A DNA stretch of 34,917 nucleotides from JBCBKP01 sp038746265 (GTDB lineage Bacteria > Planctomycetota > Phycisphaerae > Phycisphaerales > UBA1924). This document shows positions 15,306-23,591 of this stretch, in pieces. A model generated the notes under the pieces. That model made no database searches and was not told the origin of the DNA. It was given only the letters and a program-made list of their open reading frames with translations. Within the stretch, counting starts at the first letter, position 1. Every line of letters starts with the position of its first letter. Made by a program: the position numbers and the translations under genes. The stretch lies in the NCBI GenBank assembly GCA_038746265.1, contig JBCDKU010000019.1, forward strand, positions 1 to 34,917, in the 5' to 3' direction.

Positions 15306-15767
15306 GTGAAGCTACTCGATTACCTCGACCCCGCCTGCATTAAGGCGCCGCTGGACGCGACCGACAAGCGCGGCGTGATCGACGAGCTCGTCGATGTCCT
15401 CGCGGCCGTGGACCGCGTGGGCGAGCCGGACACGCTGAAGGACGCGGTGTGGTCGCGCGAGCAGATCCGCACAACCGGCATCGGCCACGGTCTCGCGATC
15501 CCGCACGGCAAGCTCGCGGGTCTGAGCGATCTCTCGATCGCGATCGGCAAGCCGAGCGACCCGATCGAGTTCGACGCGATCGACGGCCAGCCCGTGCGGC
15601 TCGTGGTGCTGCTGGTGAGCCCGCTCGACCGCACGACCGAGCACATCCAGGCGCTCTCGCGGATCAGCCGCCTGATGACGATGGACGCGTTCCGCGAATC
15701 GATCTACGGCGCGGGCAGCGCGGACGAGATCCACGAACTGCTCAAGGGCCAGGAAGCGCTCGCTTAG
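15306..15767 (+). CDS. PTS IIA domain protein (PtsN / EIIA-Ntr-like)
   Basis: The 153-residue single-domain protein carries the IIA phosphorylation motif GIGHGLAIPHGKL (58-70) with His67 as the likely phosphorylated residue. It also has the conserved VVLLVSPLDRTTEHIQALSRIS run in pieces at about 99-120. Such stand-alone fructose/mannitol-type IIA proteins accept phosphate from HPr-like proteins and act mainly as regulators (nitrogen or potassium signalling in PtsN). No EI, HPr or sugar permease gene lies nearby, which favours a regulatory over a transport role. The GTG at 15306 follows a good GGGAGG at 5 bases. Its stop overlaps the convergent channel gene by 4 bases. Confidence 0.88.
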   Translation: MKLLDYLDPACIKAPLDATDKRGVIDELVDVLAAVDRVGEPDTLKDAVWSREQIRTTGIGHGLAIPHGKLAGLSDLSIAIGKPSDPIEFDAIDGQPVRLVVLLVSPLDRTTEHIQALSRISRLMTMDAFRESIYGAGSADEIHELLKGQEALA

Positions 15768-16408
15768 TCGGCTCGCTTGAGCTTCTTTGTTGATTCGATC
15801 ACCGTCCCCGCGAGCATCTCGATGCGCGCGAGGCAGCTGTCCGCCTGCGCGCGGAAGAGCGCGTGGGGAAAGAGCGTCGCAAGCGCCACCGCGAGCCCGA
15901 AGGCCGTGGTGAAGAGCGCCTCGGAGATGCCGCCCGCGACCTGCGCGGGGTCGGTGATGGTCTGAGCCGAGCCGATGAGACGGAAGCTCTCGATGATGCC
16001 GGTGACGGTGCCGAGGATGCCGAGCATCGGGGCGGCGCTGATGATCGTGGACTGCGTCGCGGAGAAGCGGTCGATCGCGGACCGCAGCGTCTCGGCTTCC
16101 TCGAGCGCGTAGCTCTCGGAGACCGGGCCCGCCTTCGGGCCGCGAGCGGTTCTGAGCAGCCGCTCAAGCAGGCGGCCGTAGACCGAGTGATCGTCGGACG
16201 CGCGGGCGAACGCGGCATCGAAGTCGCCCTCGCGGATCAGGGCGGCGATCTTCGAAAGAGCGCGACTCCGGCGGCGGCTGTTGGTCGAAACCCAGAACAG
16301 CGACCGCTCGACGGTGAGCGTCACCGAGAGGACGCTGAGCGCGAGCAGGGGCCACATGACCCAGCCGCCGGCGCGGAACAGTTCGATCGCTTGCTCGGTC
16401 AGGGGCAT
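15764..16408 (-). CDS. MotA/TolQ/ExbB proton channel family protein
   Basis: The 214-residue protein has the three-helix layout of the family: helix 1 at about 11-34 (WVMWPLLALSVLSVTLTVERS), helix 2 around 125-150 (APMLGILGTVTGIIESFRLI) and helix 3 around 165-190 (GISEALFTTAFGLAVALATL), separated by a cytoplasmic domain. APxLGILGTVxG and EALxTTAxGLxVA are signature blocks. Members form proton-driven motors with ExbD/TolR or MotB partners at the inner membrane. No ExbD/TolR gene is in the window, so the partner must be encoded elsewhere. The start is the ATG at 16408; longer in-frame starts run antisense through ispA and are rejected. Subfamily (TolQ or ExbB) is not resolved. Confidence 0.9.
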   Translation of the reverse strand: MPLTEQAIELFRAGGWVMWPLLALSVLSVTLTVERSLFWVSTNSRRRSRALSKIAALIREGDFDAAFARASDDHSVYGRLLERLLRTARGPKAGPVSESYALEEAETLRSAIDRFSATQSTIISAAPMLGILGTVTGIIESFRLIGSAQTITDPAQVAGGISEALFTTAFGLAVALATLFPHALFRAQADSCLARIEMLAGTVIESTKKLKRAD

Positions 16409-16460
16409 GAGGGGCGATGGTACCGCGGTAAAGCACCGGACGGCAGCAAGGCACAGAGGG

Positions 16461-16487
16461 ATGACCGCGCCTGGATGGCTGTATACT
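16461..16487 (+). promoter_or_regulatory. Candidate promoter for ispA
   Basis: TATACT (16482-16487) is an excellent -10 box; ATGACC (16461-16466) at 15 bases spacing is a weak -35. It lies upstream of ispA in the divergent gap. Transcription would start near 16494, leaving about 50 bases before the ATG at 16545. Confidence 0.4.
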
Positions 16488-16544
16488 GAGCGATCGCGGA
16501 TGCGTGAAGCTGCGAGCAAGGACGACGACACGACACCGCACACG

Positions 16545-17483
16545 ATGACAGACCCGACGCGAAGTGAGAGCGATCTCGACCCGAAACAGGTCCCGGGCGC
16601 GATCTCGCATCTCCGCACGACGATCGACGCGGCGATCTCCGACGCCCTCGACGGAGCCGATCTCGCACCGGCGCTGCGGGAGGCTTCCAAATACGCCGCG
16701 CTCGGCCCAGGCAAGCGTGTGCGTCCGGCGCTCGCGCTGCGGTGCGCCGAAGCGACGGGCTCACCCGCCGACCGAGAGGATCGTGTGATGGCGGCGATGC
16801 CGGCCGCGGTCGCGGTCGAGCTGATCCACGCCTTCAGCCTTGTGCACGACGATCTGCCCTCGCTCGATAACGACGATCTCCGCCGGGGTCGCCCGACGCT
16901 GCACGTCCACTCGGGCGAGGCGATGGCCGTGCTCGCGGGCGATCTGATGCTGACGCACGCATTCGAGATCCTCGCGTCGGGGCCCTGGCCCGATCGCGTG
17001 GTCCGCGTCGTTGGTTCTGAACTGGCGGCCGCCACGCGGCAGATGGTCTCGGGGCAGGTCTACGACACGCTCGGCGGCTTCCCGGACGGGCTGGGCGAGG
17101 CGGAGAAGGTCGAGCTGATCCACCGGCTCAAGACCGGGGCGCTGCTCACCGCGGCCTGCCGGCTCGGACCGTTGGCCGCGGGTGACGAGCCCGACTCGCC
17201 GAACATTCGGGCGGTGACGACGTACGCCGAGCGGATCGGTCTCATGTTTCAGATCGTGGACGACCTGCTCGACGTGGAGCAGTCTCCTGATGACATCGGC
17301 AAGGCGACCGGGAAGGACGCCGACGCCGGCAAGCTGACGTTCCCGGAGGTCCTGGGCGTCGAGGAATCGCGGCGGGCGATCGGGCGGCTGGAATCCGAGG
17401 CGCTCGCCGCCGTCGAACCGTTGGGCGAGTCGGCGGAGCCTCTGAGGCAGTTGTGCCGCTGGCTGGCGATCAGGACCCGATAA
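16545..17483 (+). CDS. ispA: Polyprenyl synthetase, farnesyl/geranylgeranyl diphosphate synthase (IspA-like)
   Basis: This enzyme condenses isopentenyl diphosphate with allylic diphosphates using magnesium. The first Asp-rich motif VHDDLPSLDNDDLRRGRPT starts at residue 100 and has the DDxxxxD spacing of bacterial short-chain (IspA-type) synthases. The second motif is FQIVDDLLDVEQ (235-246). GPGKRVRP (54-61) is the isopentenyl diphosphate-binding block. The 312-residue length fits. I use the ATG at 16545; an in-frame ATG at 16500 would add 15 polar residues and neither has a good ribosome binding site. The next gene, dxs, makes the first intermediate of the same isoprenoid route, supporting the call. 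The product chain length (C15 or C20) cannot be fixed by eye. Confidence 0.9.
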   Translation: MTDPTRSESDLDPKQVPGAISHLRTTIDAAISDALDGADLAPALREASKYAALGPGKRVRPALALRCAEATGSPADREDRVMAAMPAAVAVELIHAFSLVHDDLPSLDNDDLRRGRPTLHVHSGEAMAVLAGDLMLTHAFEILASGPWPDRVVRVVGSELAAATRQMVSGQVYDTLGGFPDGLGEAEKVELIHRLKTGALLTAACRLGPLAAGDEPDSPNIRAVTTYAERIGLMFQIVDDLLDVEQSPDDIGKATGKDADAGKLTFPEVLGVEESRRAIGRLESEALAAVEPLGESAEPLRQLCRWLAIRTR

Positions 17484-17543
17484 CTGGTCCTGATTCGCGA
17501 ATCACACTGTGCGTCCCGTGTTCTGTTGGGTCGCGTACACTTG

Positions 17544-17561
17544 TTTCAGAAGAAACTGAAA
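17544..17561. promoter_or_regulatory. Inverted repeat upstream of dxs
   Basis: TTTCAG-AAGAAA-CTGAAA is a perfect 6-bp dyad in the 147-base ispA-dxs gap, just after a TACACT (-10 like, 17536-17541). An overlapping GTTTC-AGAA-GAAAC hairpin (17543-17556) competes with it. It is AT-rich compared with its surroundings. It could be an operator or leader hairpin; no T-run follows. Confidence 0.3.
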
Positions 17562-17630
17562 TCTCGGCCCTCCGAACACCGAATGCGTGTTTGAGACCGA
17601 CGTCGAGAGCGAGAACACAAGGCGGACACG

Positions 17631-19628
17631 ATGGCGCTGCTGCCCGGCATCCGGAATTCGAAGGACGTCCAGAACCTCACGATCGAGGAGCTGGAATCGC
17701 TCGCGCAGGAAATCCGCGAGGCGATCATCGGGCAGGTCTCGAAGACGGGCGGCCACCTCGCGCCGAACCTGGGCGTCGTAGAGCTAACGCTCGCGCTGCA
17801 CTACGTCTTCGATTTCGAGCACGACCGGCTGCTCTTTGATGTGGGCCACCAGTGCTACCCGCACAAGCTGGTGACAGGCCGCCTGCCGCTGTTGGACAAG
17901 CTCCGCACGCGCGAGGGCATGGCGGGCTTCCCGGAGCCCATGGAATCGCCCGCGGACCTGTTCCGTGTGGGCCACGCCGGCACGGGGATCTCGACCGCGG
18001 TCGGCATGGCGCGCGGCGATCAGCTCGCCGGGCAGGCGTACCACGCGAAGGACAACCCGGAGGGCCGCAGCGTCGTCACGCTCATCGGTGACGCCTCGAT
18101 CGTCAACGGCGTCGCGATGGAAGGTCTCAACAACGCCGGCACGCTCAAGCGGCAGTTCCTGGTCATCCTCAACGACAACGGGATGTCGATCTCGAAGCCG
18201 CAGGGCGCGATGGCGCAGTATTTTGACCGCGTGCGCGTGAGCCACACCTACGCGGACATGAAGCGGCGCGGCAAGAAGGTGCTCGACAGCATCCCGGGCG
18301 GCGCGATGATCAAGGACGCCTACCACCGCGCGGGCGAGATGACCAAGGCGCTCATCACCGAGGACTCGTGGTTCAACAAGTTCGGGCTGCTCACCGTCGG
18401 TCCGATCGACGGGCACGACCTGCGGAGCCTCGTCGAGTTCCTGACCGAGGCCCGTGATCTCGACCGGCCCATGGTGCTGCACGTCAAGACCATCAAGGGC
18501 AAGGGGCTCGATGTCGCCGAGACGGACGCGACGCGGTTCCACTCGCCCAAGGCGTTCAACGTCGAGCGCGACGAGCAGATGGGCTGCCGCGTCGAGATGC
18601 GGTCGGGCGGCCGCTCGTTCACGGCCGCCTTTGCCGACGCGATGACGGACCTGATGGACCGTGATGAGAAGGTCGTCGCCTGCACGGCCGCGATGCCCGA
18701 CGGCACCGGGATCGCCAAGGTGCTCGAGCGGTTCCCGGAGCGGTCGTGGGACGTCGGCATCTGCGAATCGCACGCGATGGACATGATGGCAGGGCTCGCG
18801 AAGACGGGTTTCAAGCCCTTCTTCGCGGTCTACTCGACCTTCCTCCAGCGGGCGTTCGATCAGGCGTTCCAGGAAGTCGCGCTACAGGGCCTGCCGGTGC
18901 GCCTGTGCCTCGACCGCGCGGGCGTCGTCGGCGGCGATGGCGCGGTCCATCACGGCTTCTGCGATGTCGGCATCCTGCGCACGCTTCCCGACGCGGTCCT
19001 GACCGCGGCGATCGACGAGCCGAGCCTTGTCGCGGCGCTCGAGTTCATGAACGGCTACGACGCGGGCCTCAGCTCGGTCCGCTACCCGCGTGATGACGTC
19101 TCGGCACGCTTCGCGGACAGCGGCTGCCCGGCGTTCGAGCTGGGCAGGGCGCGGCTGCTCACCGAGGTCGGCCGGGACCTGACGGGCGACCGCAAACCGC
19201 ACGCCGCGGTGCTGGGTTTCGGCACGCCCGCGATCGACGCGGTCGCGGCCGCAGAGTCGCTGGGCGACGAGTACCGCGTCGCGGTCTGGGACGCGCGGTT
19301 CGCCAAGCCTGTGGACGTGGCGCTGATCCGCTCGCTTCTCGAAGCAGGCATCCCGATCGTCACGGTCGAGGACCATTCCGTCGTCGGCGGCTTCGGCACG
19401 GCCGTGCTCGAGGCGGCGCAGGAGATGGGCCCCGACACCTCGAAGCTCACGCGGCTCGGCCTGCCCGATTCGTGGATCCTGCAGGACAGCCGCGCGAAGC
19501 AGCTCGCCGAGGCCGGCATCGACACACCGGCGATCGCCCGCGCGATCCGCGAGGCGGCGTCGCACGCCGAGGTGCGAGTCTCGCCGAAGGTTTCGACCGA
19601 GGCGGCGACCGCCAACGCCCGGGATTAG
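17631..19628 (+). CDS. dxs: 1-deoxy-D-xylulose-5-phosphate synthase
   Basis: Dxs condenses pyruvate and glyceraldehyde 3-phosphate with thiamine diphosphate, starting the non-mevalonate isoprenoid pathway. Blocks seen in order are TGGHLAPNLGVVELTLALHY (39-58), DVGHQCYPHKL (70-80), the thiamine-binding region GDASIVNGVAMEGLNNAG (153-170) with LNDNGMSISKP (180-190), the catalytic Glu in CESHAMDMMAGLA, and the C-terminal transketolase domain with EDHSVVGGFGTAV. The usual GDG of the thiamine motif reads GDA here. The 665 residues exceed the common 620-640. The ATG at 17631 directly precedes the family-like N-terminus. It lies between ispA and nadK on the same strand, so an isoprenoid operon is likely. 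Confidence 0.92.
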   Translation: MALLPGIRNSKDVQNLTIEELESLAQEIREAIIGQVSKTGGHLAPNLGVVELTLALHYVFDFEHDRLLFDVGHQCYPHKLVTGRLPLLDKLRTREGMAGFPEPMESPADLFRVGHAGTGISTAVGMARGDQLAGQAYHAKDNPEGRSVVTLIGDASIVNGVAMEGLNNAGTLKRQFLVILNDNGMSISKPQGAMAQYFDRVRVSHTYADMKRRGKKVLDSIPGGAMIKDAYHRAGEMTKALITEDSWFNKFGLLTVGPIDGHDLRSLVEFLTEARDLDRPMVLHVKTIKGKGLDVAETDATRFHSPKAFNVERDEQMGCRVEMRSGGRSFTAAFADAMTDLMDRDEKVVACTAAMPDGTGIAKVLERFPERSWDVGICESHAMDMMAGLAKTGFKPFFAVYSTFLQRAFDQAFQEVALQGLPVRLCLDRAGVVGGDGAVHHGFCDVGILRTLPDAVLTAAIDEPSLVAALEFMNGYDAGLSSVRYPRDDVSARFADSGCPAFELGRARLLTEVGRDLTGDRKPHAAVLGFGTPAIDAVAAAESLGDEYRVAVWDARFAKPVDVALIRSLLEAGIPIVTVEDHSVVGGFGTAVLEAAQEMGPDTSKLTRLGLPDSWILQDSRAKQLAEAGIDTPAIARAIREAASHAEVRVSPKVSTEAATANARD

Positions 19629-19637
19629 ACTCCGCCT

Positions 19638-20477
19638 GTGGCACGCCGCGTCGCGCTCTTCGTCAACACGACCAAGCCCAACGTCAACGACGCCGTGGAC
19701 CGGCTGCGCCCGCTCATCGAGCGGCACGGCGAACTGGTCGGTGTCTGCGACGAGGACACCGAAGAAGCACCGTGCACGGACGCCGATCTCGTCGTCGTGC
19801 TGGGCGGCGACGGCACGCTGCTGACGGCGGCGAAGCTGTTCGGCCGCCAGCCGCTGCTCGGTGTGAACTTTGGCAAGCTCGGCTTCATGGCGGCGTTCGA
19901 TCTCGAGACCGTCGAGCAGCGGGCGGCGTCGCTCTTCGGCACCGAAGCCCTCCCGCTCTTCGAGGCCTCGATGGTCGAGGCGAGCGTCAACGGCGAGCCC
20001 GCGGGCGCGATGCTCAACGAGTTCGTGATCTCCGCCGGGCCCCCGTACCGGCTCATCGAGCTCAAGACCACGATCGACGGCACGCCCGGACCAACCGTGC
20101 GCGGCGACGGGCTGATCCTTGCGACACCGCTGGGCTCGACGGCGTACAACGTCGCCGCGGGCGGGCCGATCGTCGCGCCGACCGTGCCCGCGATGATCCT
20201 GACGCCGATCGCCGCGCACTCACTCTCATTCCGCCCGATCGTGCTGCCGGGATCGAGCACGGTCGAGATCACGGTCGTGCGCGGCAACGACGACGAGGAC
20301 TCCGAGCACGGCACCTCGCTCGTTGGCGATGGTGCCCCGCTGCGGCGGCTCGACGAGGGCGACGTCGTCAGGCTCGGGCACGCGGCGTCGGGCGTCCGGC
20401 TCGTGACGAACAACGCGCGGCCCTACTGGTCCACGCTGATGACGAAGATGCGATGGGCGACCGCCCCCGGCGAGTAG
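19638..20477 (+). CDS. nadK: NAD kinase
   Basis: NadK phosphorylates NAD to NADP using ATP or polyphosphate. The ATP/NAD-binding motif VVLGGDGTLL is at residues 53-62 (GGDGT 56-60). The substrate blocks GVNFGKLGFMA and the conserved GDGLILATPLGSTAYNVAAG follow, then LTPIAAHSLSFRPIV. The 279 residues are typical. The GTG start lies 9 bases after the dxs stop with no clear ribosome binding site, so translation is probably coupled. NADPH is consumed by the reductive steps of the isoprenoid pathway, a sensible grouping, but co-regulation is inference. Confidence 0.93.
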   Translation: MARRVALFVNTTKPNVNDAVDRLRPLIERHGELVGVCDEDTEEAPCTDADLVVVLGGDGTLLTAAKLFGRQPLLGVNFGKLGFMAAFDLETVEQRAASLFGTEALPLFEASMVEASVNGEPAGAMLNEFVISAGPPYRLIELKTTIDGTPGPTVRGDGLILATPLGSTAYNVAAGGPIVAPTVPAMILTPIAAHSLSFRPIVLPGSSTVEITVVRGNDDEDSEHGTSLVGDGAPLRRLDEGDVVRLGHAASGVRLVTNNARPYWSTLMTKMRWATAPGE

Positions 20478-20486
20478 CCTGCGCCG

Positions 20487-22598
20487 CTAGTCGCGCGGCA
20501 TCTCGTCGGGCTCGGGCGGGTCCTGCTTCGGCAGGTCGGCCGAGCTTTCCGACGCGGCAGAGTCGCTGATCTCGATCGTCTTCGTTCTCGGCTCGGGCGT
20601 GTCCGTGCCGAACATACGGCCCATGAGCAGCTGCTCCGGATCGACGAGCGAGAGCACGACGTCACCCTCGGTGGGTGTCTGCGCCTTGCCCGCGGTGATG
20701 ATCTCGACCTGGCCCGCGGGATCGACGACGAACATCATCACGGCCGCCCCGCCGTAGAGCACGCGGTAGGCGTCGAAGGTGAAGTCCTTGGTGATCTCGG
20801 TCGCCTTGATGATCCAGCCCTCGGCGAGGCGCGACTCGAGGCCCTGCAGGTCGAGACCCTCGGCGAAGAGGCGCCGGCCGTGGCTGCCGTGCGTCGTCGC
20901 GCCCTTCGCGTCGGCCGGGTCGGCGTCGCGGTCGGTCGAGGCGCCCTTCGAGGGCTTGGCGGGCATGCTATAGACGCCCGAGCCCCCGAAATCGCGCGCG
21001 AAGCGCTGCAGCGCGAGCGTGTTGACCTCGGCGTTGGGCGTCAGGGCGAGGGCACGCCCGACGCCGCGCAGGTCGAGATCCTCGACGAACTGGTCCTCGA
21101 GCACGTTGCCGTGTGCGGCCGACAACCCCTGCATCCGCGCGGCGATGATGTTGTCGCGGTTGGTGTCGATGAGCAGGACGCGGAGCTTGGTCACACTGTC
21201 GGTTTCGCTCTTCGCAGCGGCCTGATCGACCGCCTTGCGCAGCGCGGCCGCCATCGCACGGCCGAAGCGTCCCGCGCCGACAATCGCGATGCCCTGCGGG
21301 TTCTCGTCGGAGACGCCCAGGAGCTTGGCGAGCCAAGGCGAGGTGAGGCCGTACAGCGAGACGGTCGCGATGATCGCGGCGAAGGCGTAGGCGACGAGGA
21401 TGCCCGAGTTCTCGATGATCGGCTCGCCGTCGGGGCCTTCACGCTGGAGCGCAATCGCGAAGATACTCGCGACGGCGGCCGCGACGATGCCGCGCGGCGC
21501 CATCCAGCACAGGAACAGGCGTTCGCGGGTCGAGAGGTCGCTGCCGAGCGTCGAGACCCACACGCTCAGCGGCCGCGCGAGGAAGATCATGATGCCGAGG
21601 AAGCCGGCGAGCGCGAGCGGCTTGATCTGCTGGACTTCTTCGAGCCGCAAACGCGCGGCGAGCACGATGAACAGCGCCGAGATCAGGAGGACGCGCAGGT
21701 TCTCCTTGAATTCGAGGATGTGACGGATCTCGACCGACGACTGATTCGCGAGCACGATGCCCATGACCGTCGCGGTGAGCAGGCCCGACTCGGCCTGGAT
21801 CTGGTTCGAGATCGTGAACACGCCGACCACGAGTGCGAGGCTCACTGGGTTCTGCAGGGGCTCGGGGATCAGGAAGCCCCGCATGAGCCGCATCAGGCCG
21901 AACGCGGCCGCGACGCCCAGCCCGCCGCCGACGACGACGGTCTTGATAATCGCGAGCACGATCGGGACGGCCACGCTGCCGCCCTCGGTGGTCGCCTGAA
22001 GGACGATCGCCTCGAGCACGAGCACGGCCGTGAGCGCGCCGATCGGGTCGATGACGATGCCCTCCCACTTGAGCACCGGTCCGACCGAGCCCGCGGGGCG
22101 GATATGCCCGAGCAGCGGGCCGATGACCGTGGGCCCCGTGACGATGAGCACCGCGCCGAGCAGGAACGCGAGTTGGGCCTGCAGCCCGAGGATCACCCAC
22201 GCGGCGAGCGAGGTCAGGATCCACGTCACGAACGCGCCGGCGGTGACGAGCATGGTCACGACCTGCCGGACGCCCTTGATCTCCTTCGCGCGGAGCGTGA
22301 GCCCGCCCTCATACAGAATCAGGCCCACCGAGATGCCGACGAGGGGCAGCAGAAGATCGCCGAGCAGCCCGTCGGGGTTGATCAGCGGGTCACCCGTGAA
22401 GGCGGTCCAGATCGGGCCCACGACGAGCCCGAAGAGCAGCAGCAGGATGATCGAGGGCAGCTTGAGCCGCCAGGCGATCCACTGCGCGCCGATGCCCAGG
22501 GCGAGGATGCCCATGACCTCGAGCGCGACGGACTCCCCGCCGCCGCCCGCGGCGAGCAGTCGGGGCACGGATCGCCCAAGAAGTTCAAACGCGTCCAT
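20487..22598 (-). CDS. CPA-type cation:proton antiporter with TrkA-N domain
   Basis: The 703-residue protein has about 12-13 membrane helices in residues 24-430 with antiporter signatures such as GISVGLILYEGGLTL, LIVTGPTVIGPLLGHIRP and KWEGIVIDPIGALTAV. A Rossmann TrkA-N domain follows (GIAIVGAGRFGRAMAAALRK, about 435-560). The C-terminus is a variable acidic, Pro-rich tail (PKQDPPEPDEMPRD). The core resembles NhaP/KefB-like sodium or potassium:proton exchangers, and the Rossmann domain suggests gating by a nucleotide ligand. It follows mtnN by 11 bases on the same strand. It converges on nadK with a 9-base gap. The ion transported (Na+ or K+) is not determined by the motifs I can see. Confidence 0.88.
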   Translation of the reverse strand: MDAFELLGRSVPRLLAAGGGGESVALEVMGILALGIGAQWIAWRLKLPSIILLLLFGLVVGPIWTAFTGDPLINPDGLLGDLLLPLVGISVGLILYEGGLTLRAKEIKGVRQVVTMLVTAGAFVTWILTSLAAWVILGLQAQLAFLLGAVLIVTGPTVIGPLLGHIRPAGSVGPVLKWEGIVIDPIGALTAVLVLEAIVLQATTEGGSVAVPIVLAIIKTVVVGGGLGVAAAFGLMRLMRGFLIPEPLQNPVSLALVVGVFTISNQIQAESGLLTATVMGIVLANQSSVEIRHILEFKENLRVLLISALFIVLAARLRLEEVQQIKPLALAGFLGIMIFLARPLSVWVSTLGSDLSTRERLFLCWMAPRGIVAAAVASIFAIALQREGPDGEPIIENSGILVAYAFAAIIATVSLYGLTSPWLAKLLGVSDENPQGIAIVGAGRFGRAMAAALRKAVDQAAAKSETDSVTKLRVLLIDTNRDNIIAARMQGLSAAHGNVLEDQFVEDLDLRGVGRALALTPNAEVNTLALQRFARDFGGSGVYSMPAKPSKGASTDRDADPADAKGATTHGSHGRRLFAEGLDLQGLESRLAEGWIIKATEITKDFTFDAYRVLYGGAAVMMFVVDPAGQVEIITAGKAQTPTEGDVVLSLVDPEQLLMGRMFGTDTPEPRTKTIEISDSAASESSADLPKQDPPEPDEMPRD

Positions 22599-22609
22599 CG
22601 CGGAGAAGC

Positions 22610-23347
22610 CTACCTGTTTCCTTCGCGTTCGATCAGCGGGAGGCAGATGCCGAGCGTGTATTCAGCGGCGAATGCCGCGAGCGACGCGGTGTACTCGGAT
22701 TCGGTGTCATCGTCGGCCCGGTCCGAGATCGCGCGGACCACGCCCACCGGCACGCCCTGCTCGAACGCGACCTGCGCGACGGCCGCGCCCTCCATCTCGA
22801 CGCACAACGCGTCGGGCAGCGCCCCACGGATCGGTGCCGCCATCTCGCTCGAGCTCACGAAGACATCGCCCGTCGCGACGAGGCCCTTGTGGACGTTCCG
22901 CTTCGGAGATCGGTCACCCAGGAACTCGCGTGCGGCATGCTCCAACTCGGCGGAAAGCCGGGCGTCGGCGGTGAACCGCGCGACCTCCAGCAGCGGCACG
23001 ACGTGCCGGGGCCAGATCGGGCGTGCGTCGAGATCGTGGTGAATCAGCTCGGTCGCGACGACGACGTCCCCGACCTCCACGCCGGGCCCGATGCCGCCCG
23101 CGACGCCCGTAACGATCAGCTCATCGACGCCGAACCGCACGATCAGCTCGGCCGCGGTCGCGGCGGCCGAGACCTTCCCGACGCGGGAGACAACGACGAT
23201 GATCTCGGTCGAGCCGCGGTGGGCGATCAGGAAGTCGCGTTTGCCGTGGTAAACGCGGTCGCCGTGGGCGTCGAGGTGCTCGAAGAGGGCTTCGGCTTCC
23301 TCGGGCATCGCGGCGATGACGCCGATCCGGCGGGTGGTGGTCGTCAT
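22610..23347 (-). CDS. mtnN: 5'-methylthioadenosine/S-adenosylhomocysteine nucleosidase-like phosphorylase-fold protein
   Basis: MtnN cleaves methylthioadenosine and S-adenosylhomocysteine to adenine and the thioribose or homocysteine riboside, recycling products of SAM use. Seen are IGVIAAMPEEAEAL (8-21, with the conserved acidic pair), TGVAGGIGPGVEVGDVVVAT, GLVATGDVFVSSSEM, ALCVEMEGAAVAQVAFE and VRAISDRADDD, all in the family order. The length of 245 residues is standard. The ATG at 23347 is chosen because the protein then starts right at the conserved strand; a longer frame to 23422 would run into the tRNA-Glu terminator and gene. The cation antiporter gene follows 11 bases downstream. A related purine nucleosidase activity cannot be excluded. 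Confidence 0.87.
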   Translation of the reverse strand: MTTTTRRIGVIAAMPEEAEALFEHLDAHGDRVYHGKRDFLIAHRGSTEIIVVVSRVGKVSAAATAAELIVRFGVDELIVTGVAGGIGPGVEVGDVVVATELIHHDLDARPIWPRHVVPLLEVARFTADARLSAELEHAAREFLGDRSPKRNVHKGLVATGDVFVSSSEMAAPIRGALPDALCVEMEGAAVAQVAFEQGVPVGVVRAISDRADDDTESEYTASLAAFAAEYTLGICLPLIEREGNR

Positions 23348-23381
23348 GGGCGGTTCCCCGTCGCCGCGAGCGCGGTCAGCG

Positions 23382-23408
23382 CACAAGAAAGCGGCCATCA
23401 CGGCCGCT
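23382..23408 (-). terminator. Terminator after tRNA-Glu
   Basis: On the minus strand AGCGGCC-GTGAT-GGCCGCT forms a perfect 7-bp hairpin (23408-23390), followed by TTCTTG. It begins 6 bases past the 3' end of the tRNA. The T-run is short and interrupted, so it may leak into mtnN. Confidence 0.6.
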
Positions 23409-23413
23409 GAAAG

Positions 23414-23488
23414 TGACCCCAAGGGGATTCGAACCCCTGTTCCCAGGATGAGAACCTGGTGTCCTGGACCAGACTAGACGATGGGGCC
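23414..23488 (-). tRNA. tRNA-Glu (anticodon CUC)
   Basis: The 75-nt minus-strand gene folds into a standard cloverleaf. The acceptor stem pairs GGCCCCA with TGGGGTC, the anticodon stem-loop is CCAGG-TTCTCAT-CCTGG with anticodon CTC, and the T arm is CAGGG-GTTCGAA-TCCCC-like. The discriminator is A. The 3' CCA is not encoded and must be added. A terminator follows. It would read GAG codons, which are abundant here. Confidence 0.95.
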
Positions 23489-23526
23489 ATCGTGTCCGAA
23501 GCCGCTTTCGCGCCTCCGGGACAGGG

Positions 23527-23532
23527 AGTCTA
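23527..23532 (-). promoter_or_regulatory. Candidate -10 box for tRNA-Glu
   Basis: GCG-TAGACT on the minus strand lies about 39 bases upstream of the tRNA 5' end. It resembles the GCG-TAGAGT of the tRNA-Arg promoter at 25198. No convincing -35 was found. Confidence 0.35.
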
Positions 23533-23591
23533 CGCCGAATACTCGTTCCAGACCACCACCTCGCATGAATGCGGGCGGCTGTGGACGCGGC

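Noticed and set aside
16409..17035. N-terminal extension of the TolQ/ExbB gene
   Set aside because: The extra 209 codons run antisense through ispA and are Ser/Arg-rich without family similarity; the ATG at 16408 gives a normal protein.
20880..23042. Long + strand open frame of 720 codons opposite the antiporter and mtnN
   Set aside because: Low-complexity Arg/Asp/Glu-rich translation without motifs; both opposing genes are well supported.
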